From assembly GCA_037576215.1 (NCBI GenBank), contig JBANDB010000006.1, positions 5,890,001-5,954,000 of the forward strand: a stretch of DNA of 64,000 nucleotides, given 5' to 3'. The notes below the pieces were generated by a model. It saw only the letters and a program-made list of their open reading frames with translations. It was not told the DNA's origin and did not search any database. The DNA is from Armillaria gallica (Eukaryota; Basidiomycota; Agaricomycetes; Agaricales; Physalacriaceae). Position 1 is the first letter of the stretch, and every line of letters begins with the position of its first letter. The position numbers were made by a program, and so were the translations under genes. Below are positions 23,489 through 36,250 of this stretch, piece after piece.

Positions 23489-26400
23489 GAGAGGTAAATG
23501 AGAGAAATGAACGTGAGCTTTGTGGGGGAGTGGAGAAGAGTATAAGAGGCTCTAGGTCTTGGCGCTGACGCGGGGTTGCAAAAGGAAATTGATGGGGAAA
23601 AATAGGGGTCTCAAAGATTTGCCACCTTTCGGTCCGGATGCCGACGTAGCCGTGAATGCCGATAGCGATTTTCGCTCAAAGTACAGACTGCTCTTATCCG
23701 AAGGTTTGTGGGATGACGGCGCTTTCAGCATCGCAATAGAATCCGTCTCAATGCATTGACCACGAGCTGTTATTGCTATAGCCTAAGGCAAAGGCAGTTT
23801 TACTATTGAACCGATACCGAGAAAAAACACAAAACGTCCGTTGAAGGTGCAGACAATTGAGTGCTACGATAATGTGTCCAAGCTCACCTTGGGACTCATG
23901 AAGCTTTTATGAAGTGCCAAGACATGGAAAGGTCGCGGAATAGGCTAACGAATGATGATTGACCCTTAGCCATCGTTCTTTGAACGTGTGATTGGGTGAT
24001 ATAATACTGAAGCCTTCATTCTAGAATGCAAGAAAAATATCCTTCCGAACAGACCTATTCCATGGAAGGTGGCACGGGTTACATCGGAGCGCGCCGTACG
24101 CTGCTTCCTCGGCACCTGGCCAGAACCGCAACGAACTGGTGCGGGCGTCGCAAACAGCAAGGACTATGGTTCACGAAGCCAGGCGACAAAGTGGATCTGG
24201 GGAGTGTTTGTATCCTGCGCCCTGTCGAGTTCCCGGAAACAGATACTCGTATGATTTAATACCGAGTATTTGCGAGCCTGGAAGACTACGCCAAGGTGAG
24301 ATACTCGATAGGAAGCCGGTATGACAAGGTGAATTTCCGAGCTATGGCCAGTGACGACGCTGATATGATTGAAGCGTCAGTCCTCCTCTAATTTGTACCA
24401 CGAGGACTCGGTGAGCTGTATCGCAGACTCGTGTTTAGGCATACAATGAGGTATGATTATACTTCATTGGGTAGCGGAATGACAGTAGTTCATCTATTGT
24501 TGTTCAAGTTGGCATGCTTCGTGTAAACTGATGGTGTGCATACATCCGGCCAGGAGACACGCTCCTCGGATTTTGATAAGCGAAATCCTCTATGAGAACG
24601 AAAATACTGGAGGGGCTCGGAGTACCTTTGACTAGGCGAGTAACGAGGTACCTCAAGTCTGAGGGGATGACTTAACGAGCACTAAGTGGAAGGGATTCGG
24701 GTAAAACATCGGGAAAGATGCGGGATTCACGGGCACTGCCAGACTGGTTGCTGTCCATAGATGGGGAACGATCCGGCCAAGCATGCCTACAGGCATCGGT
24801 GATTACGCCGGGATCGGAGCAAGCGCTACGAAAGCTCGTGGCCTCCCGTACTCAACGTATTAAGGGCGTACTGCGCTCAGTGCGCTGCCTAAGGTGATGG
24901 TGGCCATAAAGAAGTGGCTGTCAGCCGCGCCATGATGAGGAGAACAGTCTGAACCTCTGTAGGAGCACGGTTTAAGAACGTGACCAAGGCGGATGCCAAT
25001 ATATTTACTCACTGCATCATTCGGTCCAGCAATCTTCGTCTATTCTGGAACCGAAGCCGTCACGCCCCCTTTATATCATAAACTCAAGGGCCCTCCGCGC
25101 CCACCATTCGGCGTTGCCACATGACCAGATGTACTGGGAAGGCGACCAGCATTTAGACGAGCGCAGCTATAGCACCAGGGTCCAGCCCTGTGCGTTATGT
25201 GATGGAACCGCGCATAAGAATCATTATGTTTCGAGCGATGGCACCTGCAAGAGAATCCTTAAAACATGAATACAAACCGAGATGTATGGGCGTACCTTGC
25301 TCTAGGTCAACTCTCGCTTAGGAGAGTTTTTGACGTGCGTAGCTGTGTAATATAAGTCCAGAAACATGTTGCATAGGAAACGGTGCGCATACATCCACAC
25401 ATCCAGCTTCCTCGCGGTAGAGATATGCCATTTCGCTTGCTAGATGAAGTGTCTCAGGTTCTCGCTCGCCTTGTAGATAGAGGTACCATAGTTTGAGCGC
25501 TAGGTCAGTCTTCATGGGCCCCATTGCAAAACAGGCGCATATACGCGCTGCCTGAAGACACATTAGCGATGAGGTCGCGAATAAACACGATGAAAACACA
25601 CCGAACGTTGCATAGAATCAATAATATACTATCCATAAGTTCACGTCATATCTCCCATCGCAATGGTGTGTGTTCCTAACAGCGAACACGTAGCGTTGCT
25701 GTTGTCCATCGCGAGTTGAGGACTACACTGTGCACGGTGGTGAGCCCGTACGCAAGAGCGAGACCAAGAATGTGCACATACCCAGGCGATATTTGGACTG
25801 AGGGACTGTAAATACATCATGGTCATCGCCGAAGCCGTTATTCAGCGAAGGGGAACGAGACAGAATTGTCCATACGCCAACGCCGCTATTGTTGCAGGCG
25901 GCGTGGACGAAGCATGAACCGGCGGTTAGACAGCTATTCCTTGAGGAATGATGAGAAGAAATCACGGTGGTGAAAATCGAAGGGCAATAGTTGTTTGTCA
26001 GCTTCGACACGACAAATAAGATCACTCCGTCAGCAATCCCAGTACAGTTGCTCAGATGGCAATCTATTGAATACACATAACACTTCTCAGGACAATCTGA
26101 ACAGCATCCACACCACAACAAGGGATTTAAAAAAAATTAATTGCATTTTCAAAAGTACTACTTTAACTACACTTTTCTTCCTCGGATGCATAGTCACATC
26201 TTCACAGAAAGTTAAGTGGGATGGGGAGTTCCAAAAATTGCTAAAAGCCGAGGCTAATAGACGGGTTCGGATGTATAATTTGCAATCAGCAAAATAACTG
26301 TACCTCGGTAAAGACCTCATTGGTGACAGTAAACCCTAGCACAAGAGATAAAGAAGCGAGGACGTCGGAAGCTGTCTTATATACTGTTCTGGAAGTCGTG

Positions 26401-26581
26401 CACAGACCACTTCCCGATCAAGAATATGTGCACGGGCCATTCCCTATTTGGGCTGTGATGAATCACGATTATGAGCGCAAAAAATGCGCTTCGTGGCGAA
26501 TCCATATCTGATCTTCCGTATGCACATCCACCTTGACTCCGGCACTGGTTCTCTTCGAAACGGTTGCCTCAGATCCGCAGC
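23489..26581. other. Three-kilobase gene-free region
   Basis: Only short reading frames occur. A minus-strand frame at 25318-25599 (93 codons) and one at 25723-26121 match no family I know and lack supporting splice sites. No tRNA, rRNA or long repeat was recognised. The last part presumably carries the MET2 promoter. Confidence 0.4.
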
Positions 26582-27924
26582 ATGGCGCGGTTTGACAACC
26601 TGATTTCGCAATCCTACTTGATCGTCCCATCGTTCATGTTTGAATGTGGTACAGAGCTGCAGGATGTGCCCGTGGCGTACAAGACTTGGGGGAGCCTGAA
26701 CGAGGCAAAAGACAATGTCATGATTATTTGCCACGCATTCACTGGGAGCGCAGATGTAGAAGATTGGTGAGCTTCTCGATCGCCAATATTGAGCAATGAC
26801 CAATTGATTTACAGGTGGGGACCCTTAATGGGTCCAGGAAAAGCCTTCGATCCGAAACGCTTCTTTATCCTGTGTGCGAATGTCATAGGATCACCGTATG
26901 GCACCGTGTCGCCAATATCAACCAATCCCAAGACAGGGAAGCCATACGGACCGGAATTCCCTGCATCGACCATACGTGACGATGTTCGGTGCGTATCATT
27001 CCTTTTCTGAAGAAATTACTCCGCTAATGTATATTTAGGCTACACAAACATGTCCTAGACCATCTAGGTGTGACCTCTGTCGCAGTAGTTATTGGAGGAT
27101 CTATGGGGGGCATGGCTGTGCTCGAATGGCCCTTGTGCACGCCTCCGAACTATGTCCGACATGTCATCCCTCTGGCCACCTCTGCTCGTCACTCTGCATG
27201 GTGCATCAGTTGGGGGGAAGCCCAGCGCCAGTCTATCTACAGCGACCCCCACTACGATGACGGTTACTACGCCTCTCAGCCATCCTCCGGACTCGCAGCA
27301 GCACGCATGGCCGCTTTGCTCACCTACCGTTCGAGGGATTCCTTCGAGAGCCGCTTCGGGAGGAAATACCAGCTCTCGCACGACTCACGCTCTCAGTCGC
27401 CTGACCCAGTATCGGCCCACAATGACGGCCATCGAAATTCACGTAATAGACCCTCACCACCTCCGAACATCTTTTCGGCACAAAGTTACTTGCGGTATCA
27501 AGGGGACAAGTTCACTGCGCGTTTCGATGCGAACTGTTATATCCACATCACGCGAAAGATGGATACGCATGATCTGTCGCGAGGCAGGGAGACGCTCGCT
27601 CGAGTACTTTCTACCCTCCCACCGCGCGCGCTGGTGATTGGGGTCGAAACGGACGGTCTGTTCACCACAACGGAGCAGCGCGAGATCGCAGCGCACATCC
27701 CAGAGGCCGAACTGGTCATCATTCCTTCACCGGACGGGCACGATGGGTTTCTTCTAGAGTTCGAGGCAATAAATACGCACGTGTTGGCTTTTTTGAAGAG
27801 AGAGTTCCCCGATGTATACGCACGGGAAGTAGAAAAGGAGGAAGCGCAGGATGGTGGGTTTGAGGTGAAGAAAACGAGTCTATTTGGAGAGGCTGAAGAC
27901 GTGGTAGATATCACTAAATGGTAG
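26582..27924 (+). CDS. met2: Homoserine O-acetyltransferase
   Basis: Three exons (26582-26766, 26815-26988, 27039-27924) give 414 residues. This alpha/beta-hydrolase transfers acetyl from acetyl-CoA to L-homoserine in methionine biosynthesis. Diagnostic segments: VPVAYKTWGSLNEAKDNVMI, CHAFTGSADVEDWWGPLMG, NVIGSPYGT, the nucleophile elbow GGSMGG with Ser141, TSARHSAWCISWGEAQRQ, RDSFESRFGR, the acid Asp325 in GVETDGLF and the base His354 in PDGHDGFLLE. The catalytic triad is complete, and order and length fit the fungal MET2/MetX family. The start chosen (ATG 26582) sits a few residues before the conserved region; the ORF is open slightly upstream but without an ATG. Introns are 48 and 50 bp, GT-AG. 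The downstream C-terminal tail is acidic and variable, as in relatives. Confidence 0.93.
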
Positions 27925-28222
27925 AAGTAGACATTAGAAGTCTATTCGGTACTCTACCCCCGTAGATTTGTTCTGGTTGTTAACAGGTTATATGATAATG
28001 GCTCATAAAAGCTACCGACGGAACGTTCACGTGAGTTAGTATCGAGGAAGAGAGTGTCAGGACGAGTTCATCAAAGTACCGGACGAATGGAAACCTGCGG
28101 GCCGCTGACTTGGCACGCCCACGTGCACCTGTTCGCAGAACGATTAACTGAACCGCCACCTATGTTTGTCTTTTATCACCACTCACTTTCTAGCCACCAA
28201 CGCACTCTTTAAATTCGTCAAA

Positions 28223-29922
28223 ATGTCCCCTTATGGATCTGGTTGTTCAGACTCTCTGACTGGCGATGGCGATCTTTCTTCGTCTATCGATTCACTAGAT
28301 GCCACTCCTCACGATGGAACGCGGTTCCCGGCTGCACCTAACGTGCCTACACAGCCGAACAGCCCAACGAGTGCCGAAACCCCGGGACTGACAAGAAACC
28401 ATACTGACCAAAGTGTCCTCAACACTGCCAGCAGCGACCGTAGCACATTCGAAGATGCCCCCGATATCGACAGAGTTAAGACGTTGATAGACTCGAACAA
28501 ATCAACAGAGTCTCTGATCGAAAGAGCGAGAACTTTGATCGACCTCTTCAGTCAATCCAACCAAGCAATTCCTCACTGGGCGAGGACGTATGGTATCCAA
28601 CGCGGATCTTCTCCTCACGGCGATGCTGGATCATACCCTTAGCTGCGCCGGTCCTGATCGTGCTGAAAGAAGTCAGAGGTATGTTTCTGGCACAATCTGC
28701 ACTTGTCGAGGCGAGAAGCGAGACACAATGAACGCACTTAACACACTTGCTATAACCTGGTTCGCTCATTTTCTTTGGATATGTGAGTTCAAAGTACGTT
28801 CCCTCTATCCATTTATATTGAAGCTCCGGAAATACATCTAACCTTTGTCGTGCAGTTCGCATGCACGGTTCGTACAAGAAATACTCCAGTTCGGCGGATC
28901 CATCGGGAGCAGCAACACCTACCCTAGTTGAGACCTCGGGATTCATGTTTGGAGAACCAGGGAATCGCTCTTCAACCATGTCGAAGCAGGTGCGGTGCTT
29001 CATTTTCTCGGTTTCCATTTCGTTGAATACCGTTGCCCGCAGGTCACGAAACGTCAGGACCGGATCTCTCCTATAACTGGCGTCCGGGAAGAAAAACATT
29101 GGGATGCACTTGCTAGAGATCCTGATGCGCTGCTCAGTGTCATGGAGACGTGCCACATCTTTAAACGAGCTGCGGTTCACCTTGATCTCGACAATCCAAA
29201 AGATGTGAAGGCACCTTCGTAGGGAATGATGACGAGCGCTGACTTACACATGCAGTCCTACCGCTTTGCTATGACTACGTGGGATATCGTTCGCAACTAT
29301 CTCGCCCTCAGTGATGAAGAGATGGAGTTAATTGTCCCCACTTTCGATGATCCGAGCAATGGCATCGAGTTCGAGCTTGTTACCCACCAACAATTTGACA
29401 AATTCAAGTTCTCGTTGCATGCTACCGACGTGAGTATTCCGGCATTGTTAAGTAGCATAAATACTCACATCTTCTCCCCTCAGATCCCGAATGTCTACAC
29501 TATTAGGAGGTACAAACGTTTTCGTTTCCTAGTGCCTCCCACTGGGGGTGACCAACATCGTGTTGTATTCAGAGACTACAGCAACTCAGATCCTCCCATT
29601 GCTCTGCCAAACCCGACTTACCTTCGCTTGCATGCCGCCATTGCAGGTATTCTCCATATGTGTGGGGCCGCTGGAGTCATGGATCAGTTCGAGGAAAAGT
29701 ACGGAGATGGTTCGAGCGGTTCTGGGTTGCTCGCCAAGTCGGAGTACCAATTCGAGAACTTGATTCATTCTCTCGAGGTGAGAAGCGCTATGATTTCTGC
29801 TCGCGGCTGAGTGCATGGAGGCACAGCGCTTATGGACGCCTTCAGGCGCTCATGGTCGTGGCGAAAGTGCGAGCAACAGTGGAGTTTTTATTTATCACAT
29901 GTATCGTTTTTTATCTTCATAA
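28223..29922 (+). pseudogene. HNH-nuclease-like protein gene, probably degenerate
   Basis: Resembles the multicopy HNH-endonuclease-like proteins of Agaricomycetes. After a Ser-rich N-terminus (MSPYGSGCSDSLTGDGDLSS) come IERARTLIDLFSQSNQAI, LDHTLSCAGPDRAERSQRY and MHGSYKKYSSSADPSGAAT. The core has SPITG and TCHIFKRAAVHLDLDNPKDV, then TTWDIVRNYLALSDEEMEL, DDPSNGIEFELVTHQQFDKF and ALPNPTYLRLHAAIAGILHM. Introns: 28783-28855, 28990-29042, 29211-29255, 29430-29483, 29778-29826. Problems: the N-terminal frame and the next frame differ by one base around 28560-28590 with no convincing intron; the expected Cys of the zinc/HNH core is Ser; and intron 29211-29255 has a GC donor. It may be a pseudogene or a diverged gene with an unrecognised N-terminal intron. 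The C-terminal exon is uncertain. Confidence 0.55.
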
Positions 29923-30477
29923 AAATTTGACGATACATAGTATGTCAGAAGTTCTCGGGAGTCAAACGGGAGTCGTTATTCTTGCGGCCGAGATTGTACC
30001 AAGTACTGACATAGATAATCTGCATGCATGGAAAAGTAAAACGTAAGGCTGAAAAGTAGTAAGGCAAGTGCCAAGTTGAATGGCGAAGAATTCGAATTGG
30101 GCGCTACGGCCCGAGAACCGCACTGCGCCCGATGTGGCTGTGCGTTGTATCTCTGCAGACCCTATGCCAAATAAACCCTTCCCTGCCACTATCCACGACG
30201 TCGAAATATTCTACCGGCACGGCGACGCGTGGTGGCCTCGTTTAAGCTGTGGTGCGAACATATTTTCTAAATGTATGTTGCCTGTTACCGTCACGACCGA
30301 AAAATGGATCCTGAACACGGTTTTTTCCAGCATTATTTCACCAGCTACCGTCGTACTCTACCTCGGCGAATTGCTACGACTACCTTTGGGCTCTGGTCCC
30401 GCTCGAGCTTGTCGAAGAGCGCGAGAAATTCGGCTAGGTCCTCTTGCGAATCTCTTCCACCTCGTGGTAAGATCACC
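29923..30477. other. Region upstream of dynein tail gene
   Basis: Overlapping open frames run through here into the dynein start on both strands, but none matches a family. Presumed promoter and 5' leader of the dynein gene. Confidence 0.35.
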
Positions 30478-33400
30478 ATGGAGCCACCATCGACGCCTCC
30501 GACAAATGGACATACCAATGAGCCCCCACCCGTTGAGCCGACCGTTTCATTCGACCCGGAAGTGTTTCGCACCTATCTTCTGGCATTGCTACCACCGGTC
30601 ATTGGCGCGACACCGGCGGAGCTTGATTCTCTGTTCGACGACGAGTTCAACGACCGCGTAGCACGATTTAGCTCGGAAGGGGGAGGAGTTGTATATGTCG
30701 TGAAAGCAAAAGATGAAGTCGAAGGTACGTGTTCCATGTACAGTTTGTGCCAGTTTCTCTAATTTCTTCGTAGAGGAAGCCGAGCAGACATACAGCTACC
30801 AGCTCACCCCGCAATTAACGTATCACCCTTCGCATGTCACGACACTGGCGTTGATTAAACGCGGACCGACACTCGATCCCATGGTCCCACTGGCGACCCA
30901 GCTTCACTTTTTGAACCTGTTCGGCGGCGACGAGACGCCATACGAGAGTCTGCACGCAGTTGTGAGCTGTGGTGTCAAACCATGGTTTGATGCGTTTGTC
31001 GGCTCTCGTGGTGGAGGAAAGGACGGCGGAGAGGGCAAAATGGGTGAGCAACTATCTCATAGTCATTCATTTCCACTTTCTAACTCTTGCAGGTATACCT
31101 ATGACCAAGAAGAAATTCGCCGAGCTCGAACTCTCCCTTCTCCACCTCCAGCAAAACGTAGAAATACCAGAAACGAACCTGACAATACATCCTGTGATAC
31201 AGCGCGCCGTCGAACAGGCGCAGGCGACCGGGACGCGACCAAACATCTCTCATATACCCGCCAAGATTCTTAACGACAGTGGATTCCTCAACACGCTGCA
31301 CGGACACGTCAATTCATGGATCAAAGCAATACAAGCCGTTACTAAATTGTCAAGAGACGTCAGCTCAGGGACTGCGTCTCAGGAAATCAATTTCTGGCTC
31401 AGTCTCGAGCGAGCGTTGGAGGGCATCGAAGCGCAGCTACGGAGCGAGGAGGTGAACATGGTCATGGAATGTCTACGGAATGCTAAACGGTTCCGCGCCA
31501 CTGTCAGTTTTGTTGCTGATACAGGATTAAAAGATGCTACGGATCTAGGTATGTTTTCTCCCGCATGAGAGAACTCTGATTGACGACATCATTCTAGTCC
31601 ACAAATACAACCAGCTAATGAAAGATTTCCCCCTCAACGAACTCCTCTCCGCCACTGACCTTGACAAAGTGCAAGAATCTCTTGTCCTCATTTTTGGGCA
31701 CATCAACCGCAAACTCCGACTCTCACCCTACCCTATCCGACGGGCCCTCCCCCTCGTCGAAGCTATCTCTCGCGATTTCAATGACCAATTACTCCGTATC
31801 CTTACCTCTCACCGCCTACCTTATACACCCTACGAAACCTTCGACCGCCTGCTTGCGCAGACTATGAACATCTTCCGGACGTGGGACGATTTGATGAAAG
31901 AGTTCACAAACGTTGCACGCGAAGTGACAAGGAAGCGCTCTGAGCGGTTTATACCAATCAAGGTAATACCCGCACACGCGAAGCTGCAGGAACGAACGAG
32001 ATATCTGAGGGACTGGCGGAAGCAGCATGAACAACTGGCGGTTATGACGGGTCCAACCAAGGGTCTTGGAATGGGAATGGAGATAGGAGGGATGGACATG
32101 GAGGAGGAAGTGAAGGAGGCGTACGAGGTTGTCAAGCGGATCGATGTCCTGGACGTCTCTGTTGGTTAGTTTCCTTGTTTCCTTCCTATTGATTTGCGAT
32201 TTACATATCATCTGCAGAGGGCACTGAAATATGGGTAGCCGCTGAGAATGCGTACAATGAGCGTGTTTCAAGAGTGGAGAACCAGATAATAGCGCGGCTG
32301 CGAGATCGATTGGGGACGGCGAGGAATGCTAATGAGATGTTCCGGGTGTTCTCGAAGTTTAATGCACTGTTCGTGCGGCCAAAGGTTAGTTTCTCTTTTG
32401 ATATACGGCACTGATCCTGGCTCATTCATGATTGTTTAGATCCGGGGCGCCATTCAGGAATACCAGACTCAGTTGATAGATTCAGTGAAAGAAGATATTA
32501 AACATCTGCACGATAAGGTCGGCCATTCCATTCCCTCACTAAGTCTATGCTCATCATGCTGCTGCAGTTTAAAACTCAGTACCGCTATTCCGAAGCCTAC
32601 CACATGTCCCAAATGCGTGACCTCCCACCTATTGCTGGTGCTATTATATGGGCGCGCCAAATCGAGCGACAGCTCCTCACCTATATGAAGCGGGTAGAAG
32701 ACGTCCTCGGTAAAGGCTGGGAGCTTTACGCTGAAGGACAAAAGCTCCAGTCTGAGAGTAGTGCATTCCGCAAGAAACTGGACACCCGACCTGTGTACGA
32801 GGCATGGCTACACGATATTAACCGGCGGAATATGGGCGTCGATGGGCGGCTGTTTGAGATTGTGCGGCTTCGCGGGGCAGGTGGAGGTGGGGCAGTCGCG
32901 TACCAACTGGCGGTGAACTTCGATCCTCAAATCATCACGCTGTTCAAAGAGGTGCGGAACCTACTGTGGTTAGGCTTCCAAGTCCCGCATGCGATCACGA
33001 ATATGGCAAAGGATGCGAAGAGGGTGTACCCACATGCTGTGAGCTTGATGGAGACTGTCAGGACGTACGGCCAGACCCTTGATTTGGTGGAGCGGAATGG
33101 AGGAATCGAGTGGTTGGTTGCCGAGTATCGGAATGAGGCCCAGCGAATGATCAATAAGGGTAGGTTTCTTTCTCTTTGATGCGTAGCACGTCCTGACAAG
33201 TGTATCAGGGATGAACATTCGATGGGATTACTTTGTGAATCAGTATGACACCGGGCGGTATGTCACTGGCAGTGATGGACGTGACAACCGACATATGCAA
33301 TTCGTTCGAGAGTTCGCTAGCGTCATTTCGGTGCTGCAGGTTGGTACTCGCATCGATGATGGCGTCTGAATAGTGTTAATTCTGTTGTTTGCAGGACAAA

Positions 33401-34625
33401 ACGAATAATGTCATCGACCTATACAAAGACATTCTGCGCTCCGTTGAAGACTTGGGTACTTGCTCGTATACTCACGAGGCGTTCTCTGAGCTGTTGGGCC
33501 GGATACAAGCTGCTGTGCGTGCCGTATATACGCTGTTCTTTTCCGCGCGCTCATGCTATTGTGCAGATTGATCGGCTAAACTTGGAAGGTTATGCGAACC
33601 TGGATCACTGGGTCGCAGAGCTAGACAAGTCGATCGAGAAGATCCTTCTACAGCGGTTAACGCAGGTTATACACGTGTGGTGTCAAGAATTCGACCGGAC
33701 AGACGATGGTGATACGCGCAGGGATGCTCTTCCTTTGCGGGATATCACGAACAAGCGGCGAGGGGATAAGCGCATGAAAGAGGAGAAGGTATGATACTCT
33801 CATCTCAGTGCGTGCGATCTGTGTTGACCATGCCCATATGTCCAGTTTTTGGAGGCCAACATGACTGTGAAACCTCTTGTGCACGAAATTCGTATACAGA
33901 ATCAGGTCATCTTCTTGGACCCTCCGATAGAACAGGCGCGCGCTTCGTGGATCCATCAGTTGCATAAGTGGCTAGGTGAAGGCGGCTCTTCTGTTCTATT
34001 TGGGTCGCGATCCTTACCTGCTGTGCCTAGGTGTCGTCTGTCGACTACAGCGAATACAAAGCTCACGGTATGAAATTGGTCTGCAAATGCAAGGAGGCGC
34101 TCTGTCAGAAGCAACATATACGTCTCTGGTATGCTCCTTTGATTCTTAGGCTGTGGTTCATGCACTGATGCTACTTTCCCACAGCTCACTCAGCTACATA
34201 AAGATACCCTAGAACGACCATTTACGCTCATCGAAACTAAGGTTCAACAGCTGAAAGATTACGTGGCGAAGTGGCTTCAATTCCAGTCGCTATGGGACCT
34301 CGAAGCTGAATACGTGTTCAACCGCCTGGGAGACTCATTAGCGCACTGGCAACAGCTCTTGACGGAGATCAAGAAAGCGCGCTCTACTTTCGATACCTCC
34401 GATACCCAGAAGAGCTTCGGCGTATGTGTCATCGATTACGAACAGGTGCAGGCACGGGTGAACGCCAAGTACGATTCATGGCAGAAGGATATCCTCAGTC
34501 GCTTTGGAGTGAAGCTGGGTAATGCAATGAAGGAGATGCATGCGTCGATTCTGAAGGCGAGGAATGATTTGGAGCACCAATCGATAGAGGGACTCGTTGG
34601 TGGAGGTGGGGCAAGACGGTTCTGA
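30478..34625 (+). CDS. dhc1: Cytoplasmic dynein heavy chain, N-terminal tail only
   Basis: Thirteen exons sum to 3519 nt, giving 1172 residues. The product aligns with the tail (DHC_N1 region) of cytoplasmic dynein heavy chain 1. Matching segments are [119 protein letters not shown] and [18 protein letters not shown]. The tail dimerises and binds intermediate and light intermediate chains. Translation stops cleanly (34623-34625) after [10 protein letters not shown] plus a Gly-rich tail, about where a full-length heavy chain would continue into the linker and AAA+ ring; no motor sequence follows. Two-gene dynein heavy chains are known in Agaricomycetes, so this is probably a natural tail gene rather than a truncation. 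Exons: 30478-30724, 30774-31043, 31093-31548, 31598-32164, 32218-32384, 32440-32517, 32568-33159, 33209-33339, 33395-33514, 33567-33788, 33846-33975, 34031-34128, 34185-34625. Confidence 0.92.
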
Positions 34626-34989
34626 TCCATTCGCTCATTTGTTTGTTTCTCGTTCTGCATTTGCATCTGTTTTCATTCTCTGATCATTATGTGACTCTTC
34701 TGTTTGCACACTCCTTCACTATATTTTGGATTCTAATGACCTATAATGCTATTTTCTTCATAAATTCTCTCTGCGTCGGCGTTTAGTTTCGGAAGTACGG
34801 ATGGCGGTACTTCACGTGATATGCCGCAATTCATTAAGTCGGCCTCCTATTTTTGTCCTTTTTGGGCGTCAAGCTCGGGCACGTCACTCTCACCATTACC
34901 ACCACCAGACATACGGCCGAATTTCAAGTGTAAGTCTTCCTTCAATGAAATAAACATAATTAACGCGAATACAGGTTCTTTCCTTTGAT
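34626..34989. other. Intergenic region, 3' UTR of dynein tail and leader of next gene
   Basis: T-rich, with no open frame continuing the dynein heavy chain. This supports the tail gene ending at 34625. Confidence 0.5.
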
Positions 34990-36250
34990 ATGTCGAGCAG
35001 CGCAATCAATCTACCTCAAGAACTCATTGACAGTATCATCGACACCCTCTGCGACGATAGAATCGCACTTCTGTCGCTTAATTCTGCTTCCAGGAGCTTC
35101 AGTCACAGAGCATGCTCATATCTTTTTCGTACCATCTCCCTCCGAAATGACCTACTACCGAGATTTGTCGAGCTGTGCTCACAGTCCCCGAGAATCCTCC
35201 CCTATATCCAGGACCTCCACGTGTCAGATTATACCCAGGAAATGGATGAATCACTCAGTTTGCTCCCAAACATACGCAGCATCTCAGTTGTAGATGGTTT
35301 TGCGACGTTTGTAACCGTCACATTTCCTGACATCACATCACTCAACCTCCGGAACGTCACCTTCCCCAGTCACCTCGAGTTTGATGGATTTCTTCGGCGG
35401 CTATCGAAGCTGAAGCATCTATCTTTGACGGATATTTCGATTCCTCGGTTCTGCACCCCCCCTTCTACGGTCGAGAAGTACAGCTTCGTCCTGGAAAACC
35501 TGGAGATATATTGTCGGGCGTCCATGAATGCCATTCGGGTAGCAGCCAAGCCCGACATGTGTCCACTCGTGTGCTCACATAACCTGAAATTAACGGTCTC
35601 TATCAGCGTTGTTGATTTCCTACCACTCATCCTGAAACGGCTTTCAGAAAACGGCGGTCGGGTCAATACTTTGCGCATAGGCCCAAGTATCGCGAAGGAC
35701 TTTCAGACAGGTATTGCATACGATTACCTCACTGCATTCATTGTACTCATCGTTGCAAGTCCCAGCAGATTGGTCGATCACACCCTGCGACGACTCTCTT
35801 TCCCAGCTGCAGCATATATCCCTTACGGTGATCGACATCCCGGGTATGAACCCCATCCCAGCCTTACACTGGCTCATCAACTTCTTCAGACACGCACCAG
35901 TGCCCAGCAGCCTCTTGTCCCTCACTATCACCATCGCGTTCTCCAAAACAAGTGACGGGTTCTACCTCGTCTACAACCAAGGCTCCATCTGGAATGACAT
36001 GGCGGCGGCGCTACCAGCACTCTCGCGGTGGGATATCCGCCTGACCAACTGGGACGCGATGAAGGATCTAGAGTTTAAGACCCTCTCCCCCGCTTCCGGG
36101 GCAATGAAGCGGCACATTGAGAAGAGGCTGAAGAGTTCGGAGTTAAGTGGGATCACAAAGGTGTGGGTGGATTATTTCCCGGTTGGATACGAACAGGTTA
36201 CCGGCGGCAGTTTGTGTTTACGTTTTCCTGCTGTGGTGCGGTTTGGCTGA
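34990..36250 (+). CDS. F-box-like protein
   Basis: Two exons (34990-35710, 35760-36250) joined by a 49-bp GT-AG intron give 403 residues. The N-terminus INLPQELIDSIIDTL, then LLSLNSASRSFSHRACSYLF, fits the Agaricomycete F-box-like pattern (PxE-I-xxxII motif plus the RSF/FR core). The remainder has leucine-rich repeat-like segments (PNIRSISVVDG, FPDITSLNLRNVTFPS, LSKLKHLSLTDISIP) and ends VWVDYFPVGYEQ. Related proteins are very numerous in mushrooms and generally uncharacterised; a role in Skp1-linked substrate selection is inferred only from the F-box. The gene follows the dynein tail gene in the same orientation. Confidence 0.75.

Noticed and set aside
25318..25599. Minus-strand open frame of 93 codons in the gene-free region
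   Set aside because: No recognisable domain, no adjoining exons, no clear start context.
28548..29180. Long minus-strand open frame (210 codons)
   Set aside because: It overlaps exons of the plus-strand HNH-like gene that match a known family; the reverse frame resembles nothing and crosses introns of the real gene.
30080..30661. Plus-strand open frame of 193 codons before the dynein gene
   Set aside because: Overlaps the dynein start in another frame, has no family resemblance and no supporting splice or promoter pattern.
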